64,000 nt of DNA from Albugo candida (taxonomy: Eukaryota; Oomycota; Peronosporomycetes; Albuginales; Albuginaceae), in assembly GCA_905220665.1 (NCBI GenBank), contig CAJNAR010000180.1:248001-312000 (forward strand). Reading direction: 5' to 3'. The position numbers were made by a program, and so were the translations under genes. The first letter of the stretch is position 1. Every line of letters begins with the position of its first letter. Below the pieces are notes generated by a model. That model was not told the DNA's origin. It did no database searches and worked only from the letters and a program-made list of their open reading frames with translations. This document shows, piece after piece, positions 36,408 through 47,426 of this stretch.

Positions 36408-36749
36408 TTCATACATAGCAATACAGTCGAAGTAGGCGAATATATCTACTGATACATTAATAGACTTCTAGCGAAGCTTTCGCAACAAATATACATCACG
36501 GTCTCGCGAGTGAAAGGGCATATGATTTTATCCAGGCGTCACTTCGGATTAAAGAAAGCAATGTAAGACGGAAGGATACATCTTGCCGAAAGAATATTAC
36601 AATGACGTAAATTTTAGTTGAAGGCAGCTTGTAAGACCTAACAGGTCACAAACATCTCTTCTTTGGAGAGATCTATCATCCTCAGACTGCTCTGTTAAAG
36701 CACTGAATCTCTGCTTGTGCGCACACCGCGAATTCGTTTTTGTAGAACA
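36408..36749. other. Unassigned spacer
   Basis: Short AT-rich segment between the Gypsy 5' LTR and the second kinesin relic, with nothing recognisable. Confidence 0.4.
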
Positions 36750-38540
36750 AGCTTCTTCTTAGAGCTTTTGCATGTCTTCTCAACTGAATCATTTCCGGCT
36801 AGTTACCCTTTATCGAAAACTTTCTTGTTGATTTATTATTCGTTCCCTTACAAATGTCCCAGTAGCACTTAAGAAAAGTTCATTACCATGAAGGACTTTG
36901 CAGATGGAGCTTCACACGTAGTTACCTGACCTTTTGGGGTGCTCTCGGAGTCACACATCTTTTGGATCTTCATTGACTCTGTTTTCATAATTTTGGCCCG
37001 GTTTGCATACCACGCAGTCGACAGAGTCTTATTATAGTTGTGATCAGTTAGGGCTATGGATGCAATCGCAACAGCTTTGGAATTACTACCCAAGGACTTT
37101 CAGCACAGTCGTATAGGCTTGGTATCACGGTTAAAAATGTGTTGCGCACCGAGAAAAAGAAAGATTTTATTAATCAGGCTGAGATTGATGAATCAGCTTT
37201 AGTAGCTTCCTTCATGCGAACCCCAGTAGCCGAGAGAGTTTGTCTACCCTTCAACTTCTTTTAGACCAGCCAAAATGAACTTGACATACCCACATGTGCT
37301 TTTTACTATGTCGGTCACCGTCGTTGGGACGTGCTTCTACCGTTTTGGTGAACATGTAACGAGACCCAAAAGATGTTTCATTCGTGCACGTTGCACCAAT
37401 GCTTGAAGTTTTCTTCGCTTACTGTAACACAGCGTAAAGTACAGCAATTCCAGTCACTTCACGCAATTTAAGATTTTTTGCTTGAGCACCAGTGCCTAGA
37501 TCTACTTCGGCCTCTACGCGATTCTTGAAATCCTGTGCAAGAAAATCACTTATCTCTTCATTGTCGATCTCTAATCACGATCCATCAAATGTAGAAGGTT
37601 TGATCCGCTCAAGTAAGCTAGTCAAATATGTGATGGAAGGAGTTTGGAATGATTTCTTTAGCTCCATATTTTTACGCGTATCCTTACATTGTGTGAAATT
37701 GGCAATGTCCAGTAGGACTTTACAATCAGCTATTTGGTAGACTTGTGCCTTGTCGCTTCTGAAGTCATAGCAGCGTCATATGTAAAACTATTCGCTGGCT
37801 CACTATCATAAGTCTCGAGAAATCTCCGTGTTTTTATTGCAGATGTTTGGCGTGCCAAAACAACATAGAAGCGTCCATGTTAGGAATATTTCGTGCAGAA
37901 CGGTCGGATTCGTGAACATTTTCGAGGTCATTCACTTTGACTCAACATCGCTCTTTTTTGCCCAGAATAGATAAAGCGGAGAGTAATCACAAGGGAGCAG
38001 AGCTGAATATTATAGAGATCTTGGGCATGTTGAAATGTCATTCTTGGAATTGCCTAAGTATCGTTGTATGACATTCTGAATTTTCAAGGATTGTTTCAAT
38101 TGTCTATCACTGTCTTTCAAACGTCGATCATAACATTATTCAGTATGTAACGACGCAGCCCCTGGTTTGGCTGGTCTGATGGGAAATGGTGCGCATCAAT
38201 GCGTTGTAGCTTTTCGCGTTTTTCCTTGAACTATGGTCTTACCTGAGCAGAAATGGTTTGTGGTATCGTTGATATCTTTGATGGACGCTGTGGTACATGT
38301 TTAATCGTTTCGATATGGTAATAATGATGCTCATGTTTATAGCGTAATTCAGATTACCCTCTATTCAATACATTATATTTAACGTTTGGCGTAATCGCTG
38401 TTTCAAGAATGCATTCAGTGATCGTATTCACCTGATGTGTTTTATAGTGTACGATGGTATCTCACTTGAACCAATGTATGTAAAATGTATACATAGTCAT
38501 GCAATTTCAATGTTCTCGTGTGGTAGTAGCTTTCTAATTA
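36750..38540 (-). pseudogene. Kinesin motor-domain relic, copy B
   Basis: Minus-strand pieces give kinesin motor blocks in order. CSGKT at about 38234-38250 is the remnant of the P-loop GQTGSGKT. TGVRMKEATKADSSISA near 37200 matches 'TGxRLKEATNINKSLSALG' after switch II. NSKAVAIASIALTDHNYN and TLSTAWYANRAKIMK (36869-37093) match 'GGNSKTxMIAxISPADxNYxETLSTLRYAxRAKxI'. The switch I and DLAGSE blocks lie between but are split over frames. The whole segment aligns over about 1.8 kb with 7630-9420, and both copies carry independent damage. The N-terminal motor and any stalk or tail regions were not identified. It is a pseudogene. Confidence 0.68.
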
Positions 38541-41500
38541 CCGGCTACACCCTATCGCACCAAATCATAAAGCAACCTCGAGGACTATCATTCAGACTGC
38601 ATTACCGTAAAGAAGAACGTCTCTGGCTTTTCGTTGTGCTCTTGCTGCGGCTCTGTTAAATCATCAGGCATCGAGGAGGTTCCACGACTGTCTATAAGGC
38701 ATCACTGCCCTGATTTTACCCAGGAAGGTAGCGGTGGTATGTATATTCGTACCAACCCTCATCTCAAGTACTTCAGACGTCACAGATGGTATCGACCAGA
38801 ATAACCTCCCTACTTTAAATATAATTACAAAGTCCCTGGATTCCTGCGTGAGGACACCACTCCCCCCGAACAAAAGACCAGAATCACGGAGCTCTTCAAC
38901 AGAACATATCGAATGTTTCTGCAATATCCGACTCCTTTGCTGGAGACTGTATGGAAGGCAATCCTTTTTTTAAAGATCAGGACAGCACGGACTTTTAGGT
39001 CCTGAGGCAGAAATCTTAATGTCAGTGTTAATAGGCTAGGCATTAATTGACATTACAAATTGAGAAAATATGAGGTGGGAGTAGCCAAGTGATGCTCACA
39101 TCCAAGGCGCATTGAAGCATCAGGAGTGCTATCGGTCACTAAGCTAAGCGCATGGACCTCTTAAAAACACAACACATTGGAGCGACGGTACTACGGAGGT
39201 TTTCTTTGAGCTACGCAGAAGATTTTAAGAGTAGATAACCTACGCGAATCTCTCGGTAAGCGTCCCTAAGTTGAATATATGAATCTACTCTTTTCCCTTC
39301 ATGCTTAGTAGCATTCGTGATTGCTGTTTAGCGTGTTGTCTATATTCAATGCAGCGAATCACTGTAACGATAATCTTCCATTGCAACGGAAGATCCTAGA
39401 GATGGAGAGAAGGGAGTGAGATCGTCAAATCCAATGTCATTAGAGTTGAGCTCTCCCTCTCTGATAGATTTAACACCAGCTAGGGATTTCGTTAGCAACC
39501 TTTTAAGTATTTTTCTTGATGTCGGCTGTTTTGAGATATCAAAGATATGGTTGGATCACCAGTTTCATGCTTGTACGAAAGCAAAGTTCGACGTGTTTTG
39601 ATATTCGAGCATTCTGTAGAACTTGAAAAATGATAATATATTTCCTCCTAATTTGCCTTCATCACATGAACACCACCACTACCAATTCTCAGAAGATTTC
39701 TATAAATGATTGGGGTTAAGGAAGGTCAATATACGTGTGATAATTTATGACTCCCTTCTTTACCTATGACATATGTCCACGAACAGGAGATGCAACATGT
39801 ATAGCATTTCTATTACACATGCGAATGCGTTCGGAAGAAACGTAATATGGAGTCAGGAGTACTTCATGCAATCGCGTGTAGATTGTTAATGGCTTTTGTT
39901 GTGAAGTCACCTTATGCGGACTGAAATTCCAGAAAGGTGCGCATTTGGAAATGTGATTTTCAGAGCGAAACATTTGCTTTGAATGGTTTTAGATAATTGA
40001 CTTCATATTTAATTGCGCGCTCGTGTTTTTCGTCTTGTCCAAGGGAACAGAGTATGGGTCACCTTGTGGTATCATTACTGTGAAGTTTCCAGTCATTAAG
40101 TGCCAAGCAGATTTCAGTCAAAGGTGTCCTACCCGATAGCCACAACTAAGAAACATTATAAAAAATTTCGACGCGAAAGCTCAACGCACGTAGCAACCGC
40201 TTCCGAGCGATTGGCAAGTCCAAAAGATTTATATGGATGAAAATCTGATGTAGATGATACGGCACTTGAGTTCTTTATTGCTTGTCTAGGCGTTTGAGCA
40301 AGTCATTGAATATAATTGTAGCGATACAAACACGCTCACTGCTACGCTCGAGTCTATTCTTACGGATTATAGGATAGAAGAATTAATGGTTCTTCCAATA
40401 GCTTAGATATCCAATGTTACTTGTGGCAAACCAAACTGATCTTTTACATTTGCGTCGGATTGGCATTGAGCAACTATTATATTTTGCAACGGGTATAGAC
40501 AGCCTGAAGCGATTGTATAATGAGATGTGCATCTGAGAAGAGGCCTTCGGTTGATGAATTTAAAATTCTCGGCTGAGTTCCACTGAAAGATATTCACCTC
40601 ATGCTCAGGTTCTTAGTTAATTTATGGCAAACCGATCGACCACGACCAAAACAAACAGAACTGAGTTTTCTTTATAAGTACATAGACTCATTTTCTCACG
40701 TCAGAAGAGGAGAATAGTCGGAATCCTCAGAAATTGGAGCATTAGCCCACTGGACACTTCTGATAAACCCGTTCAACTTGTATGGTAAAGTATTGTGTCG
40801 TTCGGATAACGATTGTCTTGTGCGGAGTTCATGTCTTGTCATTTTGAGCAAAGCCCTGATGTTTTGTTAGAAGAATGAGACTAAGCATAAAAATGACCGA
40901 CACAGAGAGTTTCTACGAAAATGTGATTTTAAGAAGTAAACTGTACAGGTCCTTTTTATTCCCTCGCAGGGAACTAATTTATGTAAGGAATGGGACATTT
41001 TCCCCAGCATTTCGTAAAACCTTCTCCATGAAAGATAAAGTGCCGAAACGGCAAAGCCAAGTGAAATGAACAGCTACAGTCATGCTCTTGGAAAAAATAA
41101 GGTCAGTAGGCAATGCCTCTAGGTTGTCCTAATGAGAAAAGAAAAATTTAAGTGACTCTCTTCAAGGTAACCTATGCGACTGAAACGATTTGCATCGAGG
41201 GAGGAATTATTCTACATGGAGAACTTTGAACAACAAGCTGTTCCCTCCGTGAAATATTTATCTAGGACACCATCTTCACTAAATACTTTGAATCTTCCAA
41301 AAAATGATATTTTAAATAATTAACGCATTAAGGATAACGAATCTGGAATAATGTTCACGTTCAGATAAGTACCTGATGACAACATAGCTTGGTATTAGAG
41401 ATATTACACATACGAGTATGAATTGCAAACTCGAGAAGTTCTGTCATATATAGCTGGAACAATATTCGACAGCTAAATTTAATCGCTTTGTTATAAAATT

Positions 41501-41604
41501 CCTCGAAAAAGTCTTCCATTATGTCGATTGGACTAACTATTACATAGGAAACACTGCTACAATATCCGTCTTCATCACCCTGATTTCATCATACCTTTTT
41601 TTAT
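38541..41604. other. Unassigned 3-kb stretch downstream of the effector-like gene
   Basis: Minus-strand frames at 38664-38924 and 38825-39043 overlap in different frames and have coding-like composition (FGGSGVLTQESRDFVIIFKV), possibly eroded N-terminal extension of the kinesin relic or another lost gene. The rest, 39.1-41.6 kb, shows nothing recognisable. Confidence 0.3.
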
Positions 41605-43752
41605 TTAGCTCCTGATGTCCTCTATTGTCAATTGCCGTACCCCATCTGGAAGCTTGACTTGAGTTCGATGCGCATTGTAACTAAGGCTCAAGCAATTCTT
41701 ATAATCGATACACGATTTGAGAATTAGAGAAGGTGCCTGACGCATCCAGACATATCCGCTCGTGCTAGATTTGTCATTGTAAGCAAAGTATACCTCTGTA
41801 TGTTGAAGAAGACAACTGACACATTCCACCTGTTTTGACTTTCCACATTTATACTTCACAAGCGTGATACTGGTACAAATTGGCGTTAACTTTGTGTCAG
41901 AATCCGAAAGAGTTTTCCACAAACAGCTCATTTGGACATCCACAGGGCCCCCAGTGGAAAAGGTGATATGGTTTTGAGGAGGCCATACACCCACTGGAAT
42001 CTGCTCCTTGTTGAATGTTTCGATGGCAATTGCCTCAGTTGATTGTATGGAAGCTGCCGTAATGACCGCTTCGTGTTCAGAACATAATTTATGAGGTACT
42101 TTTTGAATCCTGATGCATGTCTTTAGAGACCGGGGAGATCGATAATTCTCAATGCTTTTGCTCAGAAGGTCTGAATCAAGCCCTGACGTGTCCGTTAAAA
42201 GCGAAGTTTTTGTAAGAATGTTTATTCTTGGTTTCTGTGAATTTAGACTGAAGTATTCCCCCATGCGTTTATAGCAATTTTGTCCACTTGTAACAAAATG
42301 AAACGATATAAGGCAATAGCCAGAATTTTCGTTATTGCACTGGGTCTCCAATGGTTTCACGTACAGTTCTGTGTTCACTCTCTGTTGAATAGAATAATTG
42401 ATGCAATCATAGTGGTTCAGTTTTTTGACAACGTTACATGTTTCTTTGCAATCTTCGAAAGTCTTTGTTGATTCGGAAGGATTCGTAAGTATCAGTGCAC
42501 TGTTTAGAGACAATGTGATAGCCACGCGAGCTCCAAGAACGTTTTCAAGAATACAGCCGATGCATTCGAAGTTTCGGTTATGCTTCGATGATATTTTGAT
42601 GCAGGTGAAAGCTTCTCGTTGTAGTGTAGTGACAGATATGAACTGTTGAAATGAAGCGCCCGACCTTGCACGGGCCCTTGCCATCCTTTTATACGCAATT
42701 AAATCTAGGACCTGTTTGATTTCTTTCAGGCTCTTGGGTTCCTTATCTGTGATGTCTCGTGTATGATCGTGGTTCTTTTGATTGTGCTTGTTGTTCGTGT
42801 TATCAAACAGTGACGAAAGCTTTGAAACAACAGATTCCACTTTTGCGCAATCGCTCAAACTCCATTGTTTAATTTCTGAACAGAATGCTGCCTCACAGCT
42901 TCTGATAATCTCTGAAGATTCGTAAATAGAACGAAAGACGCACAATTGAGCCGATGTTGTCAATTTTCTGTAAAATAAGAGATATGTTCGGATGCCTAAT
43001 GATTCACTGTACTTAGCCAGACATTCTCGACAAACGGCGTCTTCTAGAAAAGATGGAATGATCATGCATTGTAGAGATAAGGGAATATTTTGCCCGTTTT
43101 GCGCTTCCATCATATATCCGCTTTTGGAATTTAAAATTTCTGAATCTTGAATCGGAACAAAAGGAGTTTTTTCTTGTTGGTCTGACAAGCTGTCGAGATC
43201 TGTATTTTTGATAGCTGTAAAATCTCCTCCAAATAATAGTGGAATTTCCAATCCTCCCTTGCGTTTGAATGAAGTTTTCTCATGATTAGGGTGGCGAAGT
43301 TTCATGGTCCGCCCGTGAGCTTCTACAATTGTCTCTTCAAACACCATTGATGTTGCGAATACGCGAATACTCTCATCAAACATGTTTAGCTTAAGCTTAG
43401 TGGCCAAGCGCTGAGAAACGAAAAGGGTTGAATAATCGACGGTGTATGCTTCGGTCGATTCAGCTGAGATACGACACATACGAGTACCGCTGCAACTAGT
43501 AATAAAGGATCTTATCATATCTGAATAACGTCCTTGTATCCAGTAGAGTCTAAAGGAGTCGCTGTCTTGGACCAAATCAATTCTGTTTACTCCAACAGAT
43601 GAAACGAGACACCGGTGACAGGGTGAAAAATCCATTCCCTTTATACACGTCACGTTGAGAATTCGCGATAATCCTGGTATATAGTTTGCCTGTAAATCTC
43701 TACTCATCGAGACTAACACGGCGAGAAAAACGTGGCGCAACCTAAAGTTCAT
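41605..43752 (-). CDS. Secreted cysteine-rich CCG/CHXC-class effector candidate, five CxxC modules
   Basis: An uninterrupted 715-codon gene and the only long intact frame in the window. The start is the ATG at 43752; the open frame extends ten codons upstream but without an ATG. Residues 1-22 form a typical signal peptide (MNFRLRHVFLAVLVSM, then SRDLQA). The mature protein is built from a repeated unit: Cys, 7-12 residues, C-x2-C, about 34-50 residues, then Cys, usually paired with another Cys 3-5 residues on. Its cysteines are at 36/45/48/87/93, 229/241/244/286/291, 384/397/400/435/439 and 636/644/647/681/687, with a degenerate unit at 546/557/(His560)/610. The first unit reads CHRCLVSSVG, matching the CCG motif C-x2-C-x5-G and also the CHXC tetrad of Albugo effectors. 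An Asn/His/Lys-rich linker lies near residues 318-330. No transmembrane segment or enzymatic domain is seen. Likely role: secreted host-interacting protein; function unknown. No intron is needed. Confidence 0.85.
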   Translation of the reverse strand: MNFRLRHVFLAVLVSMSRDLQANYIPGLSRILNVTCIKGMDFSPCHRCLVSSVGVNRIDLVQDSDSFRLYWIQGRYSDMIRSFITSCSGTRMCRISAESTEAYTVDYSTLFVSQRLATKLKLNMFDESIRVFATSMVFEETIVEAHGRTMKLRHPNHEKTSFKRKGGLEIPLLFGGDFTAIKNTDLDSLSDQQEKTPFVPIQDSEILNSKSGYMMEAQNGQNIPLSLQCMIIPSFLEDAVCRECLAKYSESLGIRTYLLFYRKLTTSAQLCVFRSIYESSEIIRSCEAAFCSEIKQWSLSDCAKVESVVSKLSSLFDNTNNKHNQKNHDHTRDITDKEPKSLKEIKQVLDLIAYKRMARARARSGASFQQFISVTTLQREAFTCIKISSKHNRNFECIGCILENVLGARVAITLSLNSALILTNPSESTKTFEDCKETCNVVKKLNHYDCINYSIQQRVNTELYVKPLETQCNNENSGYCLISFHFVTSGQNCYKRMGEYFSLNSQKPRINILTKTSLLTDTSGLDSDLLSKSIENYRSPRSLKTCIRIQKVPHKLCSEHEAVITAASIQSTEAIAIETFNKEQIPVGVWPPQNHITFSTGGPVDVQMSCLWKTLSDSDTKLTPICTSITLVKYKCGKSKQVECVSCLLQHTEVYFAYNDKSSTSGYVWMRQAPSLILKSCIDYKNCLSLSYNAHRTQVKLPDGVRQLTIEDIRS
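41692..43068 (-). repeat. CCG-type modules 2 to 5 within the effector
   Basis: Diverged repeats of module 1. Module 2 is at 42880-43068 (CREC...SCEAAFC), module 3 at 42436-42603 (CIGC...DCKETC), module 4 at 41923-42117 (second Cys of the CxxC replaced by His: CSEH) and module 5 at 41692-41877 (CVSC...SCIDYKNC). Spacing from the CxxC to the next Cys is 34-50 residues. Recognised by eye; there is little sequence identity outside the cysteines. Confidence 0.6.
43474..43647 (-). other. CCG module 1 (CHRC)
   Basis: Residues 36-93 of the secreted protein: Cys36, then C45-H-R-C48 with Gly54, then Cys87 and Cys93. It is the module closest to the signal peptide and the only one matching both published motif definitions. 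Confidence 0.8.
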
Positions 43753-46700
43753 CGCAATTCTCTTGCGTGTACGTAGACGCAAGTATCAGTGGTTGAAATG
43801 TGTACACGTGTCATTATATAGCCAATGGTTACGCCTTTTTTATGACTCACTTACGTGTGATAAAAATAATATCTTCAATCTGCGGAGATAGATTAACGGA
43901 GATTTTCTATAGCGTCATTTTTTCGCCATTATTCCCTGACAGGAAAGAACATGCTCACACTTGGAGATCATTTGATGTGTCGAAAGAGAGCACATGATAT
44001 TGATCGCATTTGATTCTGGGTAAGTAAAGAATGTAAATTGGGACTTAAGTGAGTACCAAGACATCGCTTTTGACCCGTAGACGCAATCGAAAGATGTCGT
44101 GCTTACGTTGACGCTCCCTTACACTTTTCACCTTATTTCTTGATAAAGTAATTTCAGTTTCATACCAAATGGCATTTAATATAAATAGAGCCGTCCAATT
44201 TGCCGGCAACTGCCTGATTGAAAATTTGTATGGACAATGTGACTCAAAAGCTCCATAAATATTCAGAGCGACTCGAAGTAATCGTGAAAAATCACCACAT
44301 AGTACATGGCCAGTGACATAGATCATACTTGGCCATACGATATGCCAGATTCTACCTGTATGATTTGTAATGGAGCATATCGAAGCCTATTCGGCTATAG
44401 CAAAATGCAACGCCAGAAGCTTTTGATTCCAAACTTCTATATATTCTTCGCCAAATCCGCCGAAGTGTCTGCATCAATATCGTAAATCAAGTAAGCAGCT
44501 TCATTTTATGGGCGTGCAGGATAGACATTCAAACAAGTAACTATTGATTCCAATCATCCAAATCGTATAGGTCATTAGAGTAATTTTTCATGGAATAGAA
44601 TGCAGTGATATTTGTCATTTTATTGACGTTGAAGGTGTATCAAGGAGCATAAATAAACGAATGACATGAATTTTCAGTGTTCTGGAAACATAGCAAAACA
44701 CTCGCTGTATTATCATCCATTTAGATAAAAATACGTTCAGGTTTCGAGTACATAAACTTACGTAAGTGCAACATCTCGATCTTATGCCTCTTAGCATGTT
44801 AATGATAGATTTCACCTGGAGGAAAAAACTTTTCGATGGTAGCTCTAGAGAAATTAAGTTTATTGCCTATTACATTTACTATCTTGCTATATAGAGATCA
44901 GCGTGAAGCCTGCTCGGACGGCGTAAAGAAATAACGGCGAGTGGACATAAAGGTCCTATCTTTGATGGCTCTTATTCAGCTTACTCGATCTTGATGGTGC
45001 TCACTTGACCAAGTGTTATGGGTTGCGTATCTTCTTACATATATAATATCATCACTGCATTCATGTCTTCAAATTCAAAAGGTATGGCAATATATCATCT
45101 GCATTAAAGGTTAGATCCACCACGTCTTCTTTTCGCTCTCATCAGAAGCAAATTTTTCACATTCTTTAGACTGCTTTCCTTAATCACTTGCAATCATCGT
45201 TATCCATTTCACGGAAGCTTCAGTTAGCGCAGAGATTTTACTAGTACGATTGCATGCATAACCGCACAAACGCGATAATCGACGAATTTACGAGTCAACC
45301 AGCTAAAATTATGGTCCTGGATCTTGCTTGTTTGGGGACCTTGAACGATGATTCTGTATTCGATTACATAATACTTGGCGAGCTCCAGATATGAAGTTCG
45401 ACAGATTTGACGAGTTATGCTTATTCTTTGGCTACCTCAGAGTTGTAAAATCTAGAGTAAGAAGGTAAACGAGTATAGTGGAATAAACTATTCAGCGGGC
45501 CTGAGAAAATGTCATAGTGGTATTTTATCGACGAGTTGTTGTTTTTCTCAAAGAAAAGAAGCGTGATGGTATGCTTCACCTGCGATGATAAAGCAACACA
45601 TATCTTTTTCCCTATCTGGTCGTATTCTCGTCATCAAGCTCTTCTATAAACTCATTGCTACCTGAAATCTCTTGGACTTGCTTCACTTCAATTGCAATAA
45701 AAACCAAATACTTTTGTGTAGAATTACAATGGTTTGTTCGTTCTATAATGCAATGGGCGTGCTTTATTGAAGCGATATTCTTGATACCTTCAATGCCATG
45801 AAGATTTAGTACATTTGTGTCAAGATGTTATGGGTTATACGTACACGTAAAGAGCATCAATGTTTTCTTCTTGTCATATTCTATCTCTCCGCTTTACATT
45901 GGACCTGGAGGTTTAAATGGTAGCTTTGAGTTTCCGACATGTAAACAGTAATAATAACAATCAGAACTCCTATCTCGCTCACAAACCAAGAGGTGAAAAG
46001 CTACGTGAGCGGAGAAATTGCTTCAGTAAAGACGTCAAGGCGAGTTTCTGAAAGATTGGTTAGTTCTCTACTTTGTACCATTAGATGACCAGTTTTCATT
46101 GCTACATTATATGAATACTCCAACAGGCCTAGCAATCATGCGTTTACTCTACTGATAATCAGAAAGAGGTATCATTGTAAGCGAGTGGGCTACAAAAAAC
46201 GTCGTTTTGGCTATTCAAAGTGAATGCCTCGATTTTGTTATCACGGCTGAACCGGCATCTGATACAGATACCTTGAAGTAAAGAAGTGATCGATAGCGTT
46301 ATGTGAACGCTAAATATATATAGTCCGATTTTACTTTAAAGGAATTGATGTTGCGGCCTCAAATCTATATGGACGAACTTTATATAAATCGTGTGTATAT
46401 TTACCGATAATCACATGAATCGAATTCTTCACAGTACTATTTGACAAACCCATTTGATAGTTCACCCCAAAGCTTACTTTGTTGGGAGACATCTGCCAAA
46501 GTCGTTACGTCGTCATTCAATCACATTGAAGCTCGATAAAAATGTATTTCCGCATCTATTTGGGTCCCATGTAACAGTCGACATTACCCTCTGCTCGCTT
46601 CAGTCCCATGATATCAGTCGTAATGACGCTAGAAACTTTCTTTGTTGGTATTCAGAATCTTCGTATTATTTGCGCAGCTTTTTGTACTCTATATAACTAA

Positions 46701-47138
46701 GAAGAAGAAGATGATGTGTAGGCACAGAGAAGGTAAAGTGAATTGCGATTTGAATGATTGACTTTGTGATCCTTCTTTTGAGCACTGCACCCCAAGGTAA
46801 TCGCCTCGATTCTTCGCTCACTACAGATTGCAATGTGATATCATATAATAGCGGCACACTTTTATGATTAGAGCTGTACCAATGCATTCTGAGATGAAAG
46901 AGGCAATGAGTACCCGATCATACTTCGTCTTTTAATACTAAAGCATCAAAGTGAATCAATAATCAGATTTTGGATAATTTCACTGCACTTCATGGCACTG
47001 ATACTTTAATTGTTAATGGTGTGTAACGCAAAAAGAAGGTGAAAAGGGTCACTTTACCAGCTTCAGACGCGGTGGAAATGACAATCTATGAAAGACGTTA
47101 CAGTGTTGATTTCCAGAGTTACTCGTACATGTGAAGCG
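43753..47138. other. Upstream region of the effector and unassigned sequence
   Basis: The region 5' of the effector start (43753-44044) probably holds its promoter. I could not identify an oomycete initiator element with confidence. A 93-codon minus-strand frame with an ATG at 44326 (to 44045; CGDFSRLLRVALNIYGAFES) has no signal peptide and no recognised domain. The remainder to 47.1 kb shows nothing recognisable. Confidence 0.35.
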
Positions 47139-47426
47139 ATGTTCACGATAGTAGTTATATCGTATAAGTTTCTATTTTGCTCATGGCTGCTATCAATGCA
47201 CTATATTCACGGTCCTGCTCATGCACATGCAAATGAGGTTGGGGAAATGGCTCGGTTGTTGTGCGTTCATCAACAAAATAAGACATCTTCAAAACCACGG
47301 GACATCTTTACCAAACTTTACGGGGCTGACTGCTATCTAGCTGGTTGCAATGAACTTTATATTAGCGTAAATGAGCGCAATACAGCGGGCAATGTTGCTT
47401 TCAGATGGTCTTTTGAAATTTATTAG
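47139..47426 (+). CDS. Small secreted protein candidate
   Basis: The open frame begins at 47088, but the second ATG at 47139 gives a clear signal peptide: an apolar stretch MFTIVVISYKFLFCSWLL followed by a small-residue site GPAHA|HANE near residue 29. The predicted mature protein is about 66 residues with three Cys, including ADCYLAGC (C-x4-C), a spacing also seen at the ends of the modules in the large effector. There is no known domain. It lies alone in an AT-rich stretch, so it could be a minor effector, an effector fragment or a chance frame. Confidence 0.35.
   Translation: MFTIVVISYKFLFCSWLLSMHYIHGPAHAHANEVGEMARLLCVHQQNKTSSKPRDIFTKLYGADCYLAGCNELYISVNERNTAGNVAFRWSFEIY

Noticed and set aside
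43783..43997. Short plus-strand frame in the region upstream of the effector
   Set aside because: 65 codons, no motif, located where the effector promoter is expected.
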